Notes: generated by a model not told the origin, from the letters alone. A stretch of 64,000 nt of DNA from Zizania palustris (GCA_019279435.1 JAAALK010000286.1:33789712-33853711), one strand, 5' to 3'. Shown: positions 34,681 through 44,437, counted from the first letter of the stretch. Numbers and translations are program-made.

Positions 34681-37600
34681 CTAAAAAAGAACAGAGCACC
34701 CAAGACAAGTTTCTCGTTTATAGCTTTTCCATTAATAAAAAGGGCTTTACAAGAATTCGCATACATAATAACCCTAAAAAGCTAGACCTGCGGGTCGGTT
34801 GGCGGAACAGGAACGATAGGGGCTGGCGAAGCAGGAAGTGGTGGCTTTGTTTGCGCCTGCTTCTGCCGGCGAGCTTCGTCAATCCAAGCCTTGGCCGCAG
34901 CCTTGTGGTCTATCTTCCAAATTGATCGGAAGGCTTCCCAGGCCAAGGCCACATCTGAGAATGGGTGCAGCAAGTCGTCGGAGGCAAAGCTTCCAGGGCT
35001 CGAACCTCCGACTGAGCCAAGGGGGATTTCAAGGGACTCAAGGTGGCTGAGAACCCCGATGCCAGCACACTGCACAAAGATTTCTTCGTACCGAACGCCG
35101 GAGTTCATCATCAACGACGAAGCCACCTGGATCCTTCTCAGCTTCCGATCGAGGGGTTCGTGGACCGCAGCAGAAGACGAGGGGCACATAGTACCGAAGT
35201 ACTCCAAGGTACCCTGAAGGGCTTCCAAGGTATGGTCCGCCATACTAGCGTTCCTCTTCTCTGCCGCTTCTAGCCCTGCAGCAGTTGCAGATACCTCGGC
35301 CACCTGGAGTATTAAGGAGCTTTTTTGGGCCATGGCCTGGTTAAGAGTTCCTTGGAGCTCCACCAATTGAGCGCTCGAAGCAGCCGCTTCTCGACGGAGC
35401 CTTTCGACCTCTGCCCGAAGCACAACGCGCTCAGCTTCAATCTCTTGGGCTGAGGAGCGCAGCGCGTCGTTGTCCTGTCTCGCCGTCCGAAGAGCTTCGT
35501 CAGCCGCTGCCCTATCCCTCCGTTCCACCAGGGCTTCCTCCTCCGACCTAAGGGATCTCTCGTTGGAATTGTTAAGAGTGGTCTGGAGGGTAGTAACCTT
35601 CCTTTTGAGGCGGTTGATCTCAACCTCATTGGAAGTTGTTGCCTCTCTAGCAAGAACAAATTGCTGCAAAAGAACAAGTAAGTATCGAAGTATTTATGTT
35701 CACTAATTCGAAGTAGCTATGGTGTTTTTTCATACCTGAAGGGCAGCCCTTTCGAGGGCTGTGTTGAGCGCCGGAGCCACTGCCTCGCTCAAAACGGAGA
35801 CCAAGTCCGAGTTGGCGATATCCTGGCTCTTCTCTGCCAGGGGCTCCATGAGCCTTCGGAGGCCTTCCCGCTGCTCCAAGAACGGAGCCAACAGAGGCAG
35901 CCAAGATAGGGCTTGGCGGTCGTCTGCCGTGGCCTCATCCTCCAAATTACCGACGGAGGTTGTAGCGAGGCCAGGAAGAAGGCCGAGGATAGATAAGCTC
36001 TTACCCCTCCCCGGCACGAAGGCAGATGCGGCGGGCGAAGCCGGAGTATCCCGGTCGCCGGCGGCTACCCCTCCTGCCAGATGCACGGCAACAGAGGGAG
36101 CCTCAACTGCCAGAGCTGGCACCGCAGGGTCAACCTCCATCGCCAAATTCGCTCCAACGGGTACATTCTCCGCTGCCAAGCAGGGAGCATCCGAAGAAGC
36201 AGGGGGGTTCGCCCGGGCTGCGACCCCCGAAGGCGAAGGGGCTTCGGGCGCTACTGGGGCATTGACACCCGTAGAGGTACCTGCTTGGTCAACAAAATTA
36301 ATAAGCATATTTACAAGGAAAAAGTTGCAGGTACTAGCCAGGGCAGGAGCTTCAAGGAGTACCTTCGGGGGCCTCGTGAGGCAGGATAGCCGAATCCTCC
36401 AGGACTTCGTACTCGTGAAGGATGTCGGCGAAGTCATCTTCGGAAGCACTCTCCTCCGCATTTCCCAACGGAACCACGACTTCTGCCGTAACCACCCCCG
36501 GTGGGGGTGAGTTGGGAGTCTCGGAGTCTGATTCCACGTGTACAACAACGGGCGCAAGAAGAACCGGCGGGACTTCTGTTTCTTCCCCAACAGAAGCTCC
36601 AGGGGGGACCTCCCCTAGGTCTTCGTCATCAGCTAGGAGGTAGTTCTCAAAGGCCACCACAGTCTGGGCATCTGAGTCCTCCGGATCCTCGGAGGCCGAG
36701 CTCCGAGCGTCCGATGGCGAAGCTGACGAAGTCGGAGCCAGCTGCGGAGGAAGCTTCGCGGTTTTCTTCTTCTTGGACGACTGCTTGCTGGCTTTCTTGG
36801 ACGCCTCAGCAGCGACCTTCCGTTTTCGGACAGCAGCTCCGGTCGAGTTGAAATCGGGAAGAAGAGGGGGCTCCACGCCGAGAGCTTCCCACACTCTATT
36901 GGAACGCTCCCAGCTTCCCACTAGCTCTAGCCTCCGTTGCTTTTCAGCCGCCGAAGGGGCTCCGAGAACTCGTTCGGCGGCCCGGGTTATGTCCTCCGGA
37001 GCCAACGCCAAAGGAGCCGCTGAAAGAGAAAGGTATGGTGTCATAAGTATAATTGTTTCCTTCGTCTAATACAACATTGCAGGGAGTGAAGCCTTACCTA
37101 GGGTTCGAGGACCTCCCTCCGAGGCCTCTTGAAACACGATCGGCCAGTTAGCTCCGAGGGGAGGGATCCAAAGGGCGATGAACTCTTCGGCTAGATCTCG
37201 CATACTCATGCGGTGAGCCACCGAAGTGAGTAGCCCTAGCCTCGTCGAGAGCAGGCTAGGGTTTGGGGAGATCTCCGCCTCCTTCCAGAACCAAATTTCC
37301 TGGAGAGGACCTGCGAGGGGGGAGTCCTCTCCGACTTCGGCGTAAAACCACCAAAGTATCCAATTGGTGTACCATCTGTCATTAATAGCCTTTGTAGGGA
37401 AGTGACGGGCGTGCTCTCTCCGCAGTTGGAAATTGACGCTGCCGAAAGCTATGGTCACCTTAGAATCCCCGGGCCCGTCCTGTGGCTTCGGCTGACATAT
37501 GGCCTCATGGGTCACAGCGAAGACTTCGGAGCGCCCCTCGCATCCTTTCGCTCGGAGCGCCCATTCGAAGACGGCTAGGCGTGCGATGGCGTTGGGAGAC

Positions 37601-37992
37601 AACTGAGGTAAGGTTATGTGGATCAGGTCTAGCACCTCCGCCAAGAAGTCTATGACGGGAAGCCCCAGGCCTTCTTCAAAAAATGCTTTGAAGACCACCA
37701 CCTCTCCGCTTCGTGTCCTTGGAGTTGATTCCGGTCCAGGGACCCGAGTCCTCAATCCAGTGCCCAGCTTCCCGTCCACGGCCTCTTCGATGGACTCGGC
37801 GGTGCTCACGGATTGACCAATGAGGAAGCTTTGGGCGATTTTCTTCTTGGAAGGAGGACGAAGCTCCCGAGGATTCTTGGGCCAAGCGCTGCCCGATGTC
37901 CCCGCCATTGCTGCTGCCGCTGAGGCAGCCCACGTCTGCCTCTGCGCAAGGGTGCTGGCTGCCGCTGGAGCGGTGTGGCTAGTTCTCGCCAT
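34246..37992 (-). CDS. Element B antisense five-exon gene (Tat additional ORF), nearly intact
   Basis: Modelled exons on the minus strand: 37992-37098, 37019-36363, 36280-35736, 35663-34788, 34680-34246. Introns are 72-107 bp, GT-AG, phases 1,1,0,0; total 3408 nt (1136 codons with stop), a multiple of three. Only one break is seen, a stop at 34453-34455 in the last exon. The start ATG is at 37992, with a TATA box at 38084-38091. Domains: an Ala-rich N-terminus and a 'putative gypsy type transposon'-like domain (exon 1); basic nuclear-localisation-like clusters and an acidic region (exons 2-3); a long coiled coil (exon 4); a conserved C-terminal module (exon 5). It faces gag-pol. Function is not established; a nuclear, self-associating protein is a guess from these features. 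Confidence 0.78.
34788..35663 (-). CDS. Antisense gene exon 4: long coiled coil
   Basis: Starts QQFVLAREATTSNEVEINRL and runs as about 150 residues of heptad-like Leu/Ala with Glu/Arg (AEVERLRREAAASSAQLVEL), then LQGTLEYFGTM and KAWIDEARRQKQAQ. Both elements end the open frame with a V-stop that is really the intron donor (GTCTAG here, GTTTAA in A). Confidence 0.78.
35736..36280 (-). CDS. Antisense gene exon 3
   Basis: Low-complexity Ala/Pro/Val-rich stretch, then DDRQALSWLPLLAPFLEQREGLRRLMEPL and a helical tail ending at a phase-0 donor. Element A has the matching DDQRALSMLPLLAPFLERR. Acceptor CCAAGCAG. Confidence 0.72.
36363..37019 (-). CDS. Antisense gene exon 2: basic and acidic region
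   Basis: Begins APLALAPEDITRAAERVLG and carries ERSNRVWEALG, shared almost exactly with element A. Lysine clusters (VRKRKVAAEASKK, SSKKKKTAK) suggest a nuclear localisation signal. A Ser/Asp/Glu-rich stretch follows. Acceptor TTTCTCTTTCAG, donor AAGGTACTC. Confidence 0.75.
37098..37992 (-). CDS. Antisense gene exon 1: N-terminal domain
   Basis: Residues from ATG 37992. An Ala/Ser-rich start leads to FEEGLGLPVIDFLAEVLDLI, FEWALRAKGCEGRSEVFA and NDRWYTNWILWWFYAEVG, then MSMRDLAEEFIALWIPPLG. This resembles the PF04195-like 'putative gypsy type transposon' family. It is open in full here and ends phase 1 at a GTAAGG donor. Confidence 0.8.
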
Positions 37993-38083
37993 TCGCTCAG
38001 ATGCTCAAGAGATTGAAGGATTGGGGAAAGTAAATCGCGAGTACTGGAAGCGGTAAAAAGCCTCGGTTAATCCTTGTCTTTCC

Positions 38084-38091
38084 CTTTTATA
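38084..38091 (-). promoter_or_regulatory. TATA box of element B antisense gene
   Basis: TATAAAAG on the minus strand, 92 bp upstream of the ATG at 37992. It lies inside the element, not in the LTR. Confidence 0.6.
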
Positions 38092-38471
38092 ACCGCTTGT
38101 CGGGCGCTACTCTTCGATTGCTTTCACTCTGCAGGATCGGTTTCTGTCACTGGCAAATGGGTCCAGTAAATGGAACGGCGAGCAACCGCCGTAAAAGTCG
38201 ACCGTTACCTTTTACAGTGTGTAACGGTTACTTGTGCCGTAACGGCTATAATCGAATGGTTCTTCACGGCGCTTGCACTCCGAAACGGTTCTCTTCCCAG
38301 TACGTGTTCCCATCATGTAAAGGACCCGGAGGGGGAGGTTTGAACGCTTTGGATTAGAAGTCCTCTATGAGTTATAACATGTTCGAATCTTCTTTAAGTC
38401 TTAGAAAATAGAAATGTTCCTTCCGTATACTGCCTTCTTTCTAAACAGGTTAACTACAGAGAGGCGTATTC
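38092..38471. other. Element B region upstream of the antisense gene
   Basis: No family-supported ORF. Likely promoter and upstream sequence of the minus-strand gene, and the 3' UTR of the genomic RNA up to the polypurine tract. Confidence 0.5.
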
Positions 38472-38481
38472 GAGGGGCTAC
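38472..38481 (+). promoter_or_regulatory. Element B polypurine tract
   Basis: GAGGGGCTAC directly precedes the TGTTGG of the 3' LTR. Confidence 0.7.
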
Positions 38482-38977
38482 TGTTGGGGGAAATTACTCC
38501 ATTTTCAGGACTTAAGGATTAATACTTCAAGGGCTAAGAAAGGCTCCAAAGCTGGCGAGCCTTCGTTCGGAGGTAGAGGCGTCAAACCGAAGGGTGCAGC
38601 GATACGAGGCCTCGGTGAACCCTCCGAATGAGAGATAAAAGTCCCGAAGCTGAAGGACAAGACTGACGAGATGTTTGGCCTATCCATCTGCCTTGTAGTA
38701 TTTTACCTTTTATAAGCTTGTTCCTGACACCGAATAGTTTCCACTATGTCGGTTGTAATCTAGTGGCAATTAGGTCCTTTCCTTATGCATTTTTACCTAT
38801 AAATACCCCCTCTATACCCTGTAAAGGGGGGCCCCCGGTACAAATTATTCAATACACACGTTCGGGCTACTCGAGCTATTATCCTACTCGGAGGTTCGAG
38901 TCAGTCCTAAATCACAAGCTCGTTGTTTGTTAGTTCTTGATCTCAGAGAACCTGTTGGTGTAACTTTTGCACCAACA
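38482..38977 (+). repeat. Element B 3' LTR
   Basis: 496 bp, same ends as the 5' LTR. TATA box at 38798-38805. About 8 substitutions and 2 indels against 27345-27842 by eye. Confidence 0.94.
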
Positions 38978-38982
38978 GTTGC
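38978..38982. repeat. Target-site duplication of element B, right
   Basis: GTTGC, identical to 27340-27344. Confidence 0.92.
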
Positions 38983-39656
38983 TTTATCCTAAAACGTGGT
39001 AATTTAGATAAATTTGAGTCGCGTTCTTCTGACGGGATCTTTTTGGGTTACACTACACATGGTCATTCTTATCGTGTTTATAATTTGGAGACTAACACTA
39101 TCATCGAGTCATGTGATGTGACTTTTGATGAATCAACCCCCTCTGTTAGTTCTGCTCTTGAACAGGCAAATGAACACGATATGGAACAGACTATCTTCGA
39201 AGAAGAAGATCCCGAAGATTTCGAGAATGAACCCCTACTACCCTCGACATCAAGCCCCGAAGCCAACCCCGCTTCGACCACTTCGGCACAAGGTCCCGAA
39301 GCAACTACCTCGACATCGGTCATCTTGGACCACTCCAACGCACAAGTTGAGGGGGAGACTGCATCCCGCCGTGAGGCTCCACACCATGTTCAAAGGATGC
39401 ATCCTCCCGAGCAGATCATTGGTGAGCTTGATCAAAGGGTAACACGTTCTCATGCTCATTTCATTGATTCCGCTTTTGTTGCTTCTTTCGAGCCCTTAGA
39501 TGTTAGTCATGCACTTTCTGATTCTAGTTGGATCAATGCCACACATGAAGAACTTGAAAATTTTGAGAGAAACCAAGTCTGGACATTAGTTGATCCTCCA
39601 CCAAATGTTCATTTCATTGGAACAAAATGGATTTTCAAAAACAAACAAGGGGGGAG
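38983..39656 (+). pseudogene. pol: C integrase C-terminal region and linker to RT
   Basis: Resumes the C reading after B: GIFLGYTTHGHSYRVYNLETN, SCDVTFDESTPSV, an acidic/serine-rich linker, then DSAFVASFEPLDVSHALSD and [23 protein letters not shown]. The last residues are the start of the copia RT domain. A one-base insertion in a G-run at 39647-39653 shifts the frame, so RT continues in a different frame. Confidence 0.8.
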
Positions 39657-40803
39657 AATGGGACTATAGTTAGAAACAAGGCTAGACTTGTAGCTCAGGG
39701 TTATTCTCAATTAGAAGGAATTGATTTTACTGAAACTTTTGCACCTGTTGCTCGTCTTGAGGCCATTAGGATTTTGCTTGCCTTTGCAACATCCCGGGGA
39801 TTCAAAATCTATCAAATGGATGTCAAAAGTGCTTTTCTTAATGGTTTCATAGGCGAAGATGTTTATGTAAAACAACCCCCTGGTTTTGAAAACCCCAAAT
39901 ACCCACATAAAGTCCTTAAACTTCATAAGGCTCTTTATGGACTCAAGCAGGCCCCTCGGGCTTGGTATGACAGGCTTAAGTCTTTTCTGCTTGAGCGGGG
40001 GTATTTGATGGGATCTATTGATAAAACCGTGTTCACTCTCAAGCATGGGAAAAATTTCCTCCTAGTTCAGATTTATGTGGATGATATCATCTTTGGTGGC
40101 TCTTCTCATGCTTTGGTTGCTGAGTTTGCAGATGCCATGAGCAGGGAGTTCGAGATGTCCATGATGGGCGAACTCACTTTTTTCATTGGTTTGCAAATCA
40201 AGCAAAGAAAACAAGGTACTTTCGTCCACCAGACAAAGTACACCAAGGACCTGCTCAAGAAATTTGACATGGCTGATGCGAAGCCACTCGCCTCTCCAAT
40301 GGCTACATCTGTAGCATTGGATCCTAACAAAGATGGAGAAGCCGTAGATCAGAAGGAGTTCCGAAGCATGATCGGCTCCCTCCTCTACTTGACTTCTATG
40401 AGGCCGGACATACACTTCGCAATTTGTCTGTGCGCTCGTTTTCAGGCTTCACCACGAGCTTCGCACCGCCAAACGGTAAAGCGCATTCTCAGGTATCTCA
40501 AACATACCCTCGAATTTAGCATTTGGTATTCAACGTCTTCCTCTTTGTGTCTTCGAGGTTATTCTGATGCGGATTTTGCTGGGTGTAGGATTGATAGGAA
40601 AAGTACCTCTGATACTTGTCATTTTCTGGGTACTTCTCTGGTTTGCTGGTCTTCCCGCAAACAGTCTAGTGTTGCACAATCGACGGCTGAGGATGAATAT
40701 GTTGATGCAGCTAGCTGTTGCTCTCAGATTTTGTGGATTGTTTCCACTTTGCGGGATTTCGGGTTAGATTATAAGAGTGTTCCACTTTTCTGTGATAACA
40801 CTA
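39627..40803 (+). pseudogene. pol: C reverse transcriptase and RNase H (5' part)
   Basis: The 403-residue open frame has [61 protein letters not shown], and the catalytic YVDD ([13 protein letters not shown]). RNase H motifs follow: [18 protein letters not shown] and [12 protein letters not shown]. It is cut at the RNase H LFCDN motif by the CACTA insertion. The first residues before about 39655 overlap the preceding frame; the real join is the G-run frameshift. Confidence 0.88.
40801..40803. repeat. CACTA target-site duplication, left
   Basis: CTA before CACTACTAG; repeated at 42005-42007. Confidence 0.88.
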
Positions 40804-42004
40804 CACTACTAGAAAACCCCCCTATAGCTACGCCATAGTAGTAACGCCATGTAAAAGCATCTCTACATCCACATATAAAGATGCTTGTTGACATGATTTG
40901 GAAAGCATGTTAGATTGTTATGATAATAGACACGCTTATACTGTTACGAATCATACGACGACATTTTTTGACATGCTATTGAAGTCATCTCAAAATGACA
41001 CGACGTTAGACATGATTTAAAGCGTCATTATCACACAGAGACGTTGTAAAGTGTATCAAACATTTGTTTATAGATAGGTATAGATGCTTTCTAACTTGAT
41101 TAGAAAAGCGTATTGAATTGATACAAAGTTTAACATGCTGTCATTCCACGAATAGCATGTAGATTAGTCGTAAATCGTATCAAATAACCATCAATAGAAA
41201 ATGACACGGACATAAACACGCTTTGAAGTGTCATTATCCTCTTGGCACATTTTAAAGCATATCAAACAATTGTTTGTAATCGCGCCTCACTCTTTAGTCC
41301 CACCTCGCTAGTTTGAAGCAGTGTGAGTGGTGGGCTGCCTATAAAACTAGGGCCAGGGGCACAACTTAGCAGCACAAATCTAATGCGTTTTGCATTAGTA
41401 TTATGCCAAGAAATAAAATTATGTTTGAAGTTTAATACACATATTAAGTAATGATTTATTTTATGATTATTTTCTATAGATAACCATGTTGATTTAGGAT
41501 ATCCGGATAAGATATTTTCGGATTCGGATGGAAACTATCTGATTCATTTTCATCCCTAGCCACGTCCCGTGCCACATCATCTGCCACGTCACGTTCCGCG
41601 CTCTACAAATTCGTCTCTATACTTATTACTGCGCAATAAGGCGTCCTTATAAAACACATCTATATTATTAGACGTGATTTGTGTATGTATCTATAAATTG
41701 TATCTATATTTATTAACGTGAATGAAATGTCACAATACTACGTAACTACACCACTACAGATGTTTTATACATGTGTCTACTAAATTGTATCTAACTTTAT
41801 AGATATGCAAATAACGTGTTTATAGACTGTCTCTTTCTTTCATAGCAACGCAAAAATAATTCATCTCTACAAGGTCTGACGTGGTACGTACGAAGACGCT
41901 TCTAACACACTTTATGAACGCGTGTCTATATTGACATGGAGATGAAATAAAGCATGTCTACACCCTAATTCTAGCGTAGCTATAGGGGGAGTTTTCTAGT
42001 AGTG
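40804..42004. mobile_element. Non-autonomous CACTA (En/Spm-type) DNA transposon
   Basis: 1201 bp with ends CACTACTAGAAAAC and TTTCTAGTAGTG. The imperfect inverted termini extend about 30 bp, including CCTATAGCTACGC at the left and GCGTAGCTATAGG at the right. A 3-bp TSD (CTA) is present, the CACTA hallmark. The interior has repeated short motifs (GACATGATTTAAAGCGTCATTATC-like units near 41000 and 41210), typical of subterminal transposase-binding repeats. No transposase-like ORF is present, so mobilisation would need a helper element in trans. It sits in the RNase H of Sirevirus C. Confidence 0.9.
41296..41346 (+). promoter_or_regulatory. snRNA-promoter-like USE plus TATA inside CACTA element
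   Basis: AGTCCCACCTCG (41296-41307) differs by one base from the plant snRNA upstream sequence element core (TCCCACATCG). TATAAAA begins at 41340, 32 bp later, a spacing like pol II-transcribed plant snRNA genes. No snRNA body is recognisable downstream. A chance match is possible. Confidence 0.35.
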
Positions 42005-42231
42005 CTAGTGCTATTTGTATTGCAAACAACCCGGTTCAGCACTCCAGAACCAAATACATTGATGTGCGATATCATTTTCTCAAAGATCATAATGAGAAGG
42101 GTGATATTGAACTTCAATATGTTGATACCCAACACCAGCTAGCCGATATTTTCACAAAACCCCTCGATGCTTCTCGATTTGCCTACTTGCGTGGGGAACT
42201 TGGTATTTGTCACCCTTACGGCATTTTGTGA
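42005..42231 (+). pseudogene. pol: C RNase H, 3' end
   Basis: After the CACTA element the frame ends the copia RNase H: AICIANNPVQHSRTKYIDV, HFLKDHNEKGDIELQYV, TQHQLADIFTKPLD, RGELGICHPYGIL and a stop at 42229-42231. CTA at 42005-42007 is the right TSD copy. Confidence 0.85.
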
Positions 42232-43357
42232 GGGGGAGCAGATTTTGACTGTCTTGCATATGCTCATTATGTGTGAAATTGCATTTACATCTCTTGCACT
42301 TATATGCCTGATTCTAATTCATGTAATCATGACATCTCAGCTCTATTTAATATATCTGAAACATTATGTGCATGATTTTTCTTTCCAAAATCAAATCATG
42401 CTCACTGCTTAGTCTTGAATCTAGCATGTTTAGGCCGGACTGCTTTAGCTATCTTTTATCTGCTTGATAGCAAGACATTTTTTCTCTGGATGCTAAACAT
42501 TGTAACTTGAAAAATTGTTCTACATACTCATGGATATTCATCAAGTGTTACACAATTTGATTCACTTAATCAAAATTCCAAAAATCCATGATTTGCATGC
42601 TTCAAAGCAAAAAGATCCAGGTGGGTTTGTTTGTCGCACTACTCTATTCTAGACTGCTTACCATTGCACATTGGTCTGAACTGGGATAGTGTAGTGTATG
42701 CCAAAATCATTGCTTTAAGCTTCTGATGGCTTTCATGCCTAGGCTTGGCCTGATTGGAAAGTATAAGGCGGACACACAAATAACCCCTGGCATTATGAAA
42801 AGAACAACAAAATTTATTGATCATCAAGTCTGCTTTCAATGCTCCATTTGAACTAGACTTGTTTGTCTAGAGTAGAAATTGACTAGCTTTGCGCAGTCCC
42901 TGCTTTTACTTGTCTAGTTACCTTGATTGAGTGGTGATGCTTTTATTTCAAAATGATAAAATCACATGTTGTCATCATGTTTTTAGAGAATGTTAAATTG
43001 AGCGGAGCACATGATAATTTGTATTAATATTGGCATATTTTTGCTTTATATGTCTTTGTAATTCTTCCCATTTCGAAGCTTTGCATCTTTTAAAAAAATG
43101 CTCCTTGATGCTTGCATTGCCAAAGGGGGAGAAATTGTTGAGTTCTCTGCAGCAAAGGGGAAAAATTAACTCAGGAGGAGTTTTTATCTTGCAAAGGGAA
43201 GTTTTGCCGAAGGGGCTTTTTACTCTATTGAAAAAGGAGGGAGGAAATTTCTTTTGTCAAGTGACATGATTTGGCTCGTTTCTGAGTTTTTATGGTCACT
43301 TGTGTGCTGAAATTCTTCAAATATTCTTGAACTTGAATTTGGTTGTCAATGCACTCA
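42232..43357 (+). other. C 3' UTR with conserved block
   Basis: No family-supported ORF. It starts with a purine-rich GAGGGGGAGC at 42231 and has another near 43123 (AAAGGGGGAGAAATTG), Sirevirus-type repeated polypurine tracts. The part 42600-42795 aligns with 52083-52265 of E, so it is conserved noncoding sequence. Confidence 0.65.
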
Positions 43358-43370
43358 TCAAGGGGGAGAT
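43358..43370 (+). promoter_or_regulatory. C polypurine tract
   Basis: AAGGGGGAGAT-type purine tract immediately before TGAGAAACC, the start of the 3' LTR. Confidence 0.8.
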
Positions 43371-44158
43371 TGAGAAACCAAGGGTTGGTTTCAGAGTCTG
43401 TGATGAGTGATTGACAGATTTTACCCTCTGATTCGAAGGGGTCCCTCCGAAGGGGTTCAGAGGTTGGTTCTCCGAAGGTGTTCGGAGGCTGTTTCACCGA
43501 AGGGTTCGGTGGGCTCTGGTTGCTGCAGCTGTTGTAGCGGAGTGTGCCTGTCGGAGGGGTCCGACAGTACACGATGATTGGCTATACCGAAGGTCTTGGT
43601 ACATTGTGCGGTACACCGGAGTGTGTATCGGAGGTTGTTCACTCGGAGAGGTCTCCGGGGTACTGGATACACTTGTCTGTTTGTCTGTGGTGCGCAGGGG
43701 ACTTCGGAGGCGACGGACGGTTCGTAACAAGTGAACCTGGGTCAAGCGGGAGGCTTGATGCCAGGGGAGCAGGGAGCTCTGTCACGAAGGCTACGAAGGG
43801 GTCGAGGTTGGACCTCGGGTCGAGGTGCAGCAGGAGAAGGCAGTAAGTGCGGAGTGTGACTCCGGGTGAAGGTACCCCGAGACGAAGTCCTCGGAGGTGA
43901 GGCACTTCGAAGGGTACTCCGAATGGAGTGACTTCGGAGTATGGTGGATCAAATCCTCAGCAATGAGGCAAGGTGTTCGAGGTGTGCTTAGGAGGGAGTC
44001 ACTCGAAGGTATACCCGACGAAGGTCTCAGAAGTTGAGGTGAATCGAAGGCATGGTCCGGGTGAGGCTAGTCGAGGAGTGTGCTCGGGAAGAGACACTGC
44101 GACGAAGTGCTCATGGAATGCTTCATGCGGAGGCCTTGGACGAAGGAGGGACTTCGTG
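43371..44158 (+). repeat. C 3' LTR, truncated after 788 bp
   Basis: Matches the 5' LTR from its first base to the motif GGAGGGACTTCG with about 28 mismatches and a few indels by eye. At 44159 the match stops and TGAGAATCC begins. The remaining 1.26 kb of the LTR is not seen downstream. Confidence 0.85.
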
Positions 44159-44437
44159 AGAATCCATGCTGAATAGCGTGGGCCTCATGGCTCCAGAAGT
44201 GATGAGTCATTGTCAACGATAGTCAAAGAGGACAGAAGAAGAGAAGAGATCTGCTGTTTCATGGGCCGCGTGTGACTCAGCTACACGGGCAGCAAGCGAC
44301 TGTCGGGCAGAGGAGGCTGCAAAGTCGGGCTGGTCCAATCCGGGTACATGGGCCAGAAGCAGTAGAAGACCCACTGGGCTGTTGACTAGGGTTGACTCAG
44401 GTACACCGGCGGTGAGTGATTGCCGGGCTGAGAGAGC
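44159..44437 (-). repeat. Inverted copy of the T1 leader and gag start
   Basis: The reverse complement reads into GCTATTCAGCATGG, the T1 gag start at 260-272, and runs to base 1 of the window with scattered mismatches. Either E's LTR carries a captured antisense Tekay fragment, or a rearrangement joined C to an inverted Tekay piece here. Confidence 0.75.

Larger units (their letters stand above)
27345..38977 (+). mobile_element. B: complete Tat-lineage Ty3 element with antisense spliced gene
   Basis: LTRs 27345-27842 (498 bp) and 38482-38977 (496 bp) share TGTTGG/CCAACA ends and a perfect TSD (GTTGC). Order: PBS, gag (28049), protease, RT, RNase H, second RNase H, integrase (to 33394) on the plus strand; then a five-exon gene on the minus strand (37992 to 34246); then the polypurine tract and 3' LTR. 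The gag-pol reading stays in one frame for 28049-33394 with only five stop codons and no frameshift. About 8 substitutions and two indels separate the LTRs. It sits inside the integrase of Sirevirus C. Confidence 0.94.
17897..44158 (+). mobile_element. C: Sirevirus-type Ty1/copia element, split by B and by a CACTA element, 3' LTR truncated
   Basis: A 2050-bp 5' LTR (17897-19946) with the Sirevirus-like LTR tail CATTCACCCCCCCTCTGG, a PBS TGGTATCAGAGC, gag with a CCHC knuckle, then protease, integrase, RT and RNase H in copia order, a long 3' UTR and the polypurine tract AAGGGGGAGAT before the 3' LTR at 43371. The 3' LTR matches the 5' LTR for 788 bp only. The coding region is cut by B (27345-38977) inside integrase and by the CACTA element (40804-42004) inside RNase H. 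LTR divergence over the shared 788 bp is about 3.6 percent by eye, older than B, as expected. The segment 18885-25407 contains an assembly duplication around the N gap. Confidence 0.88.
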
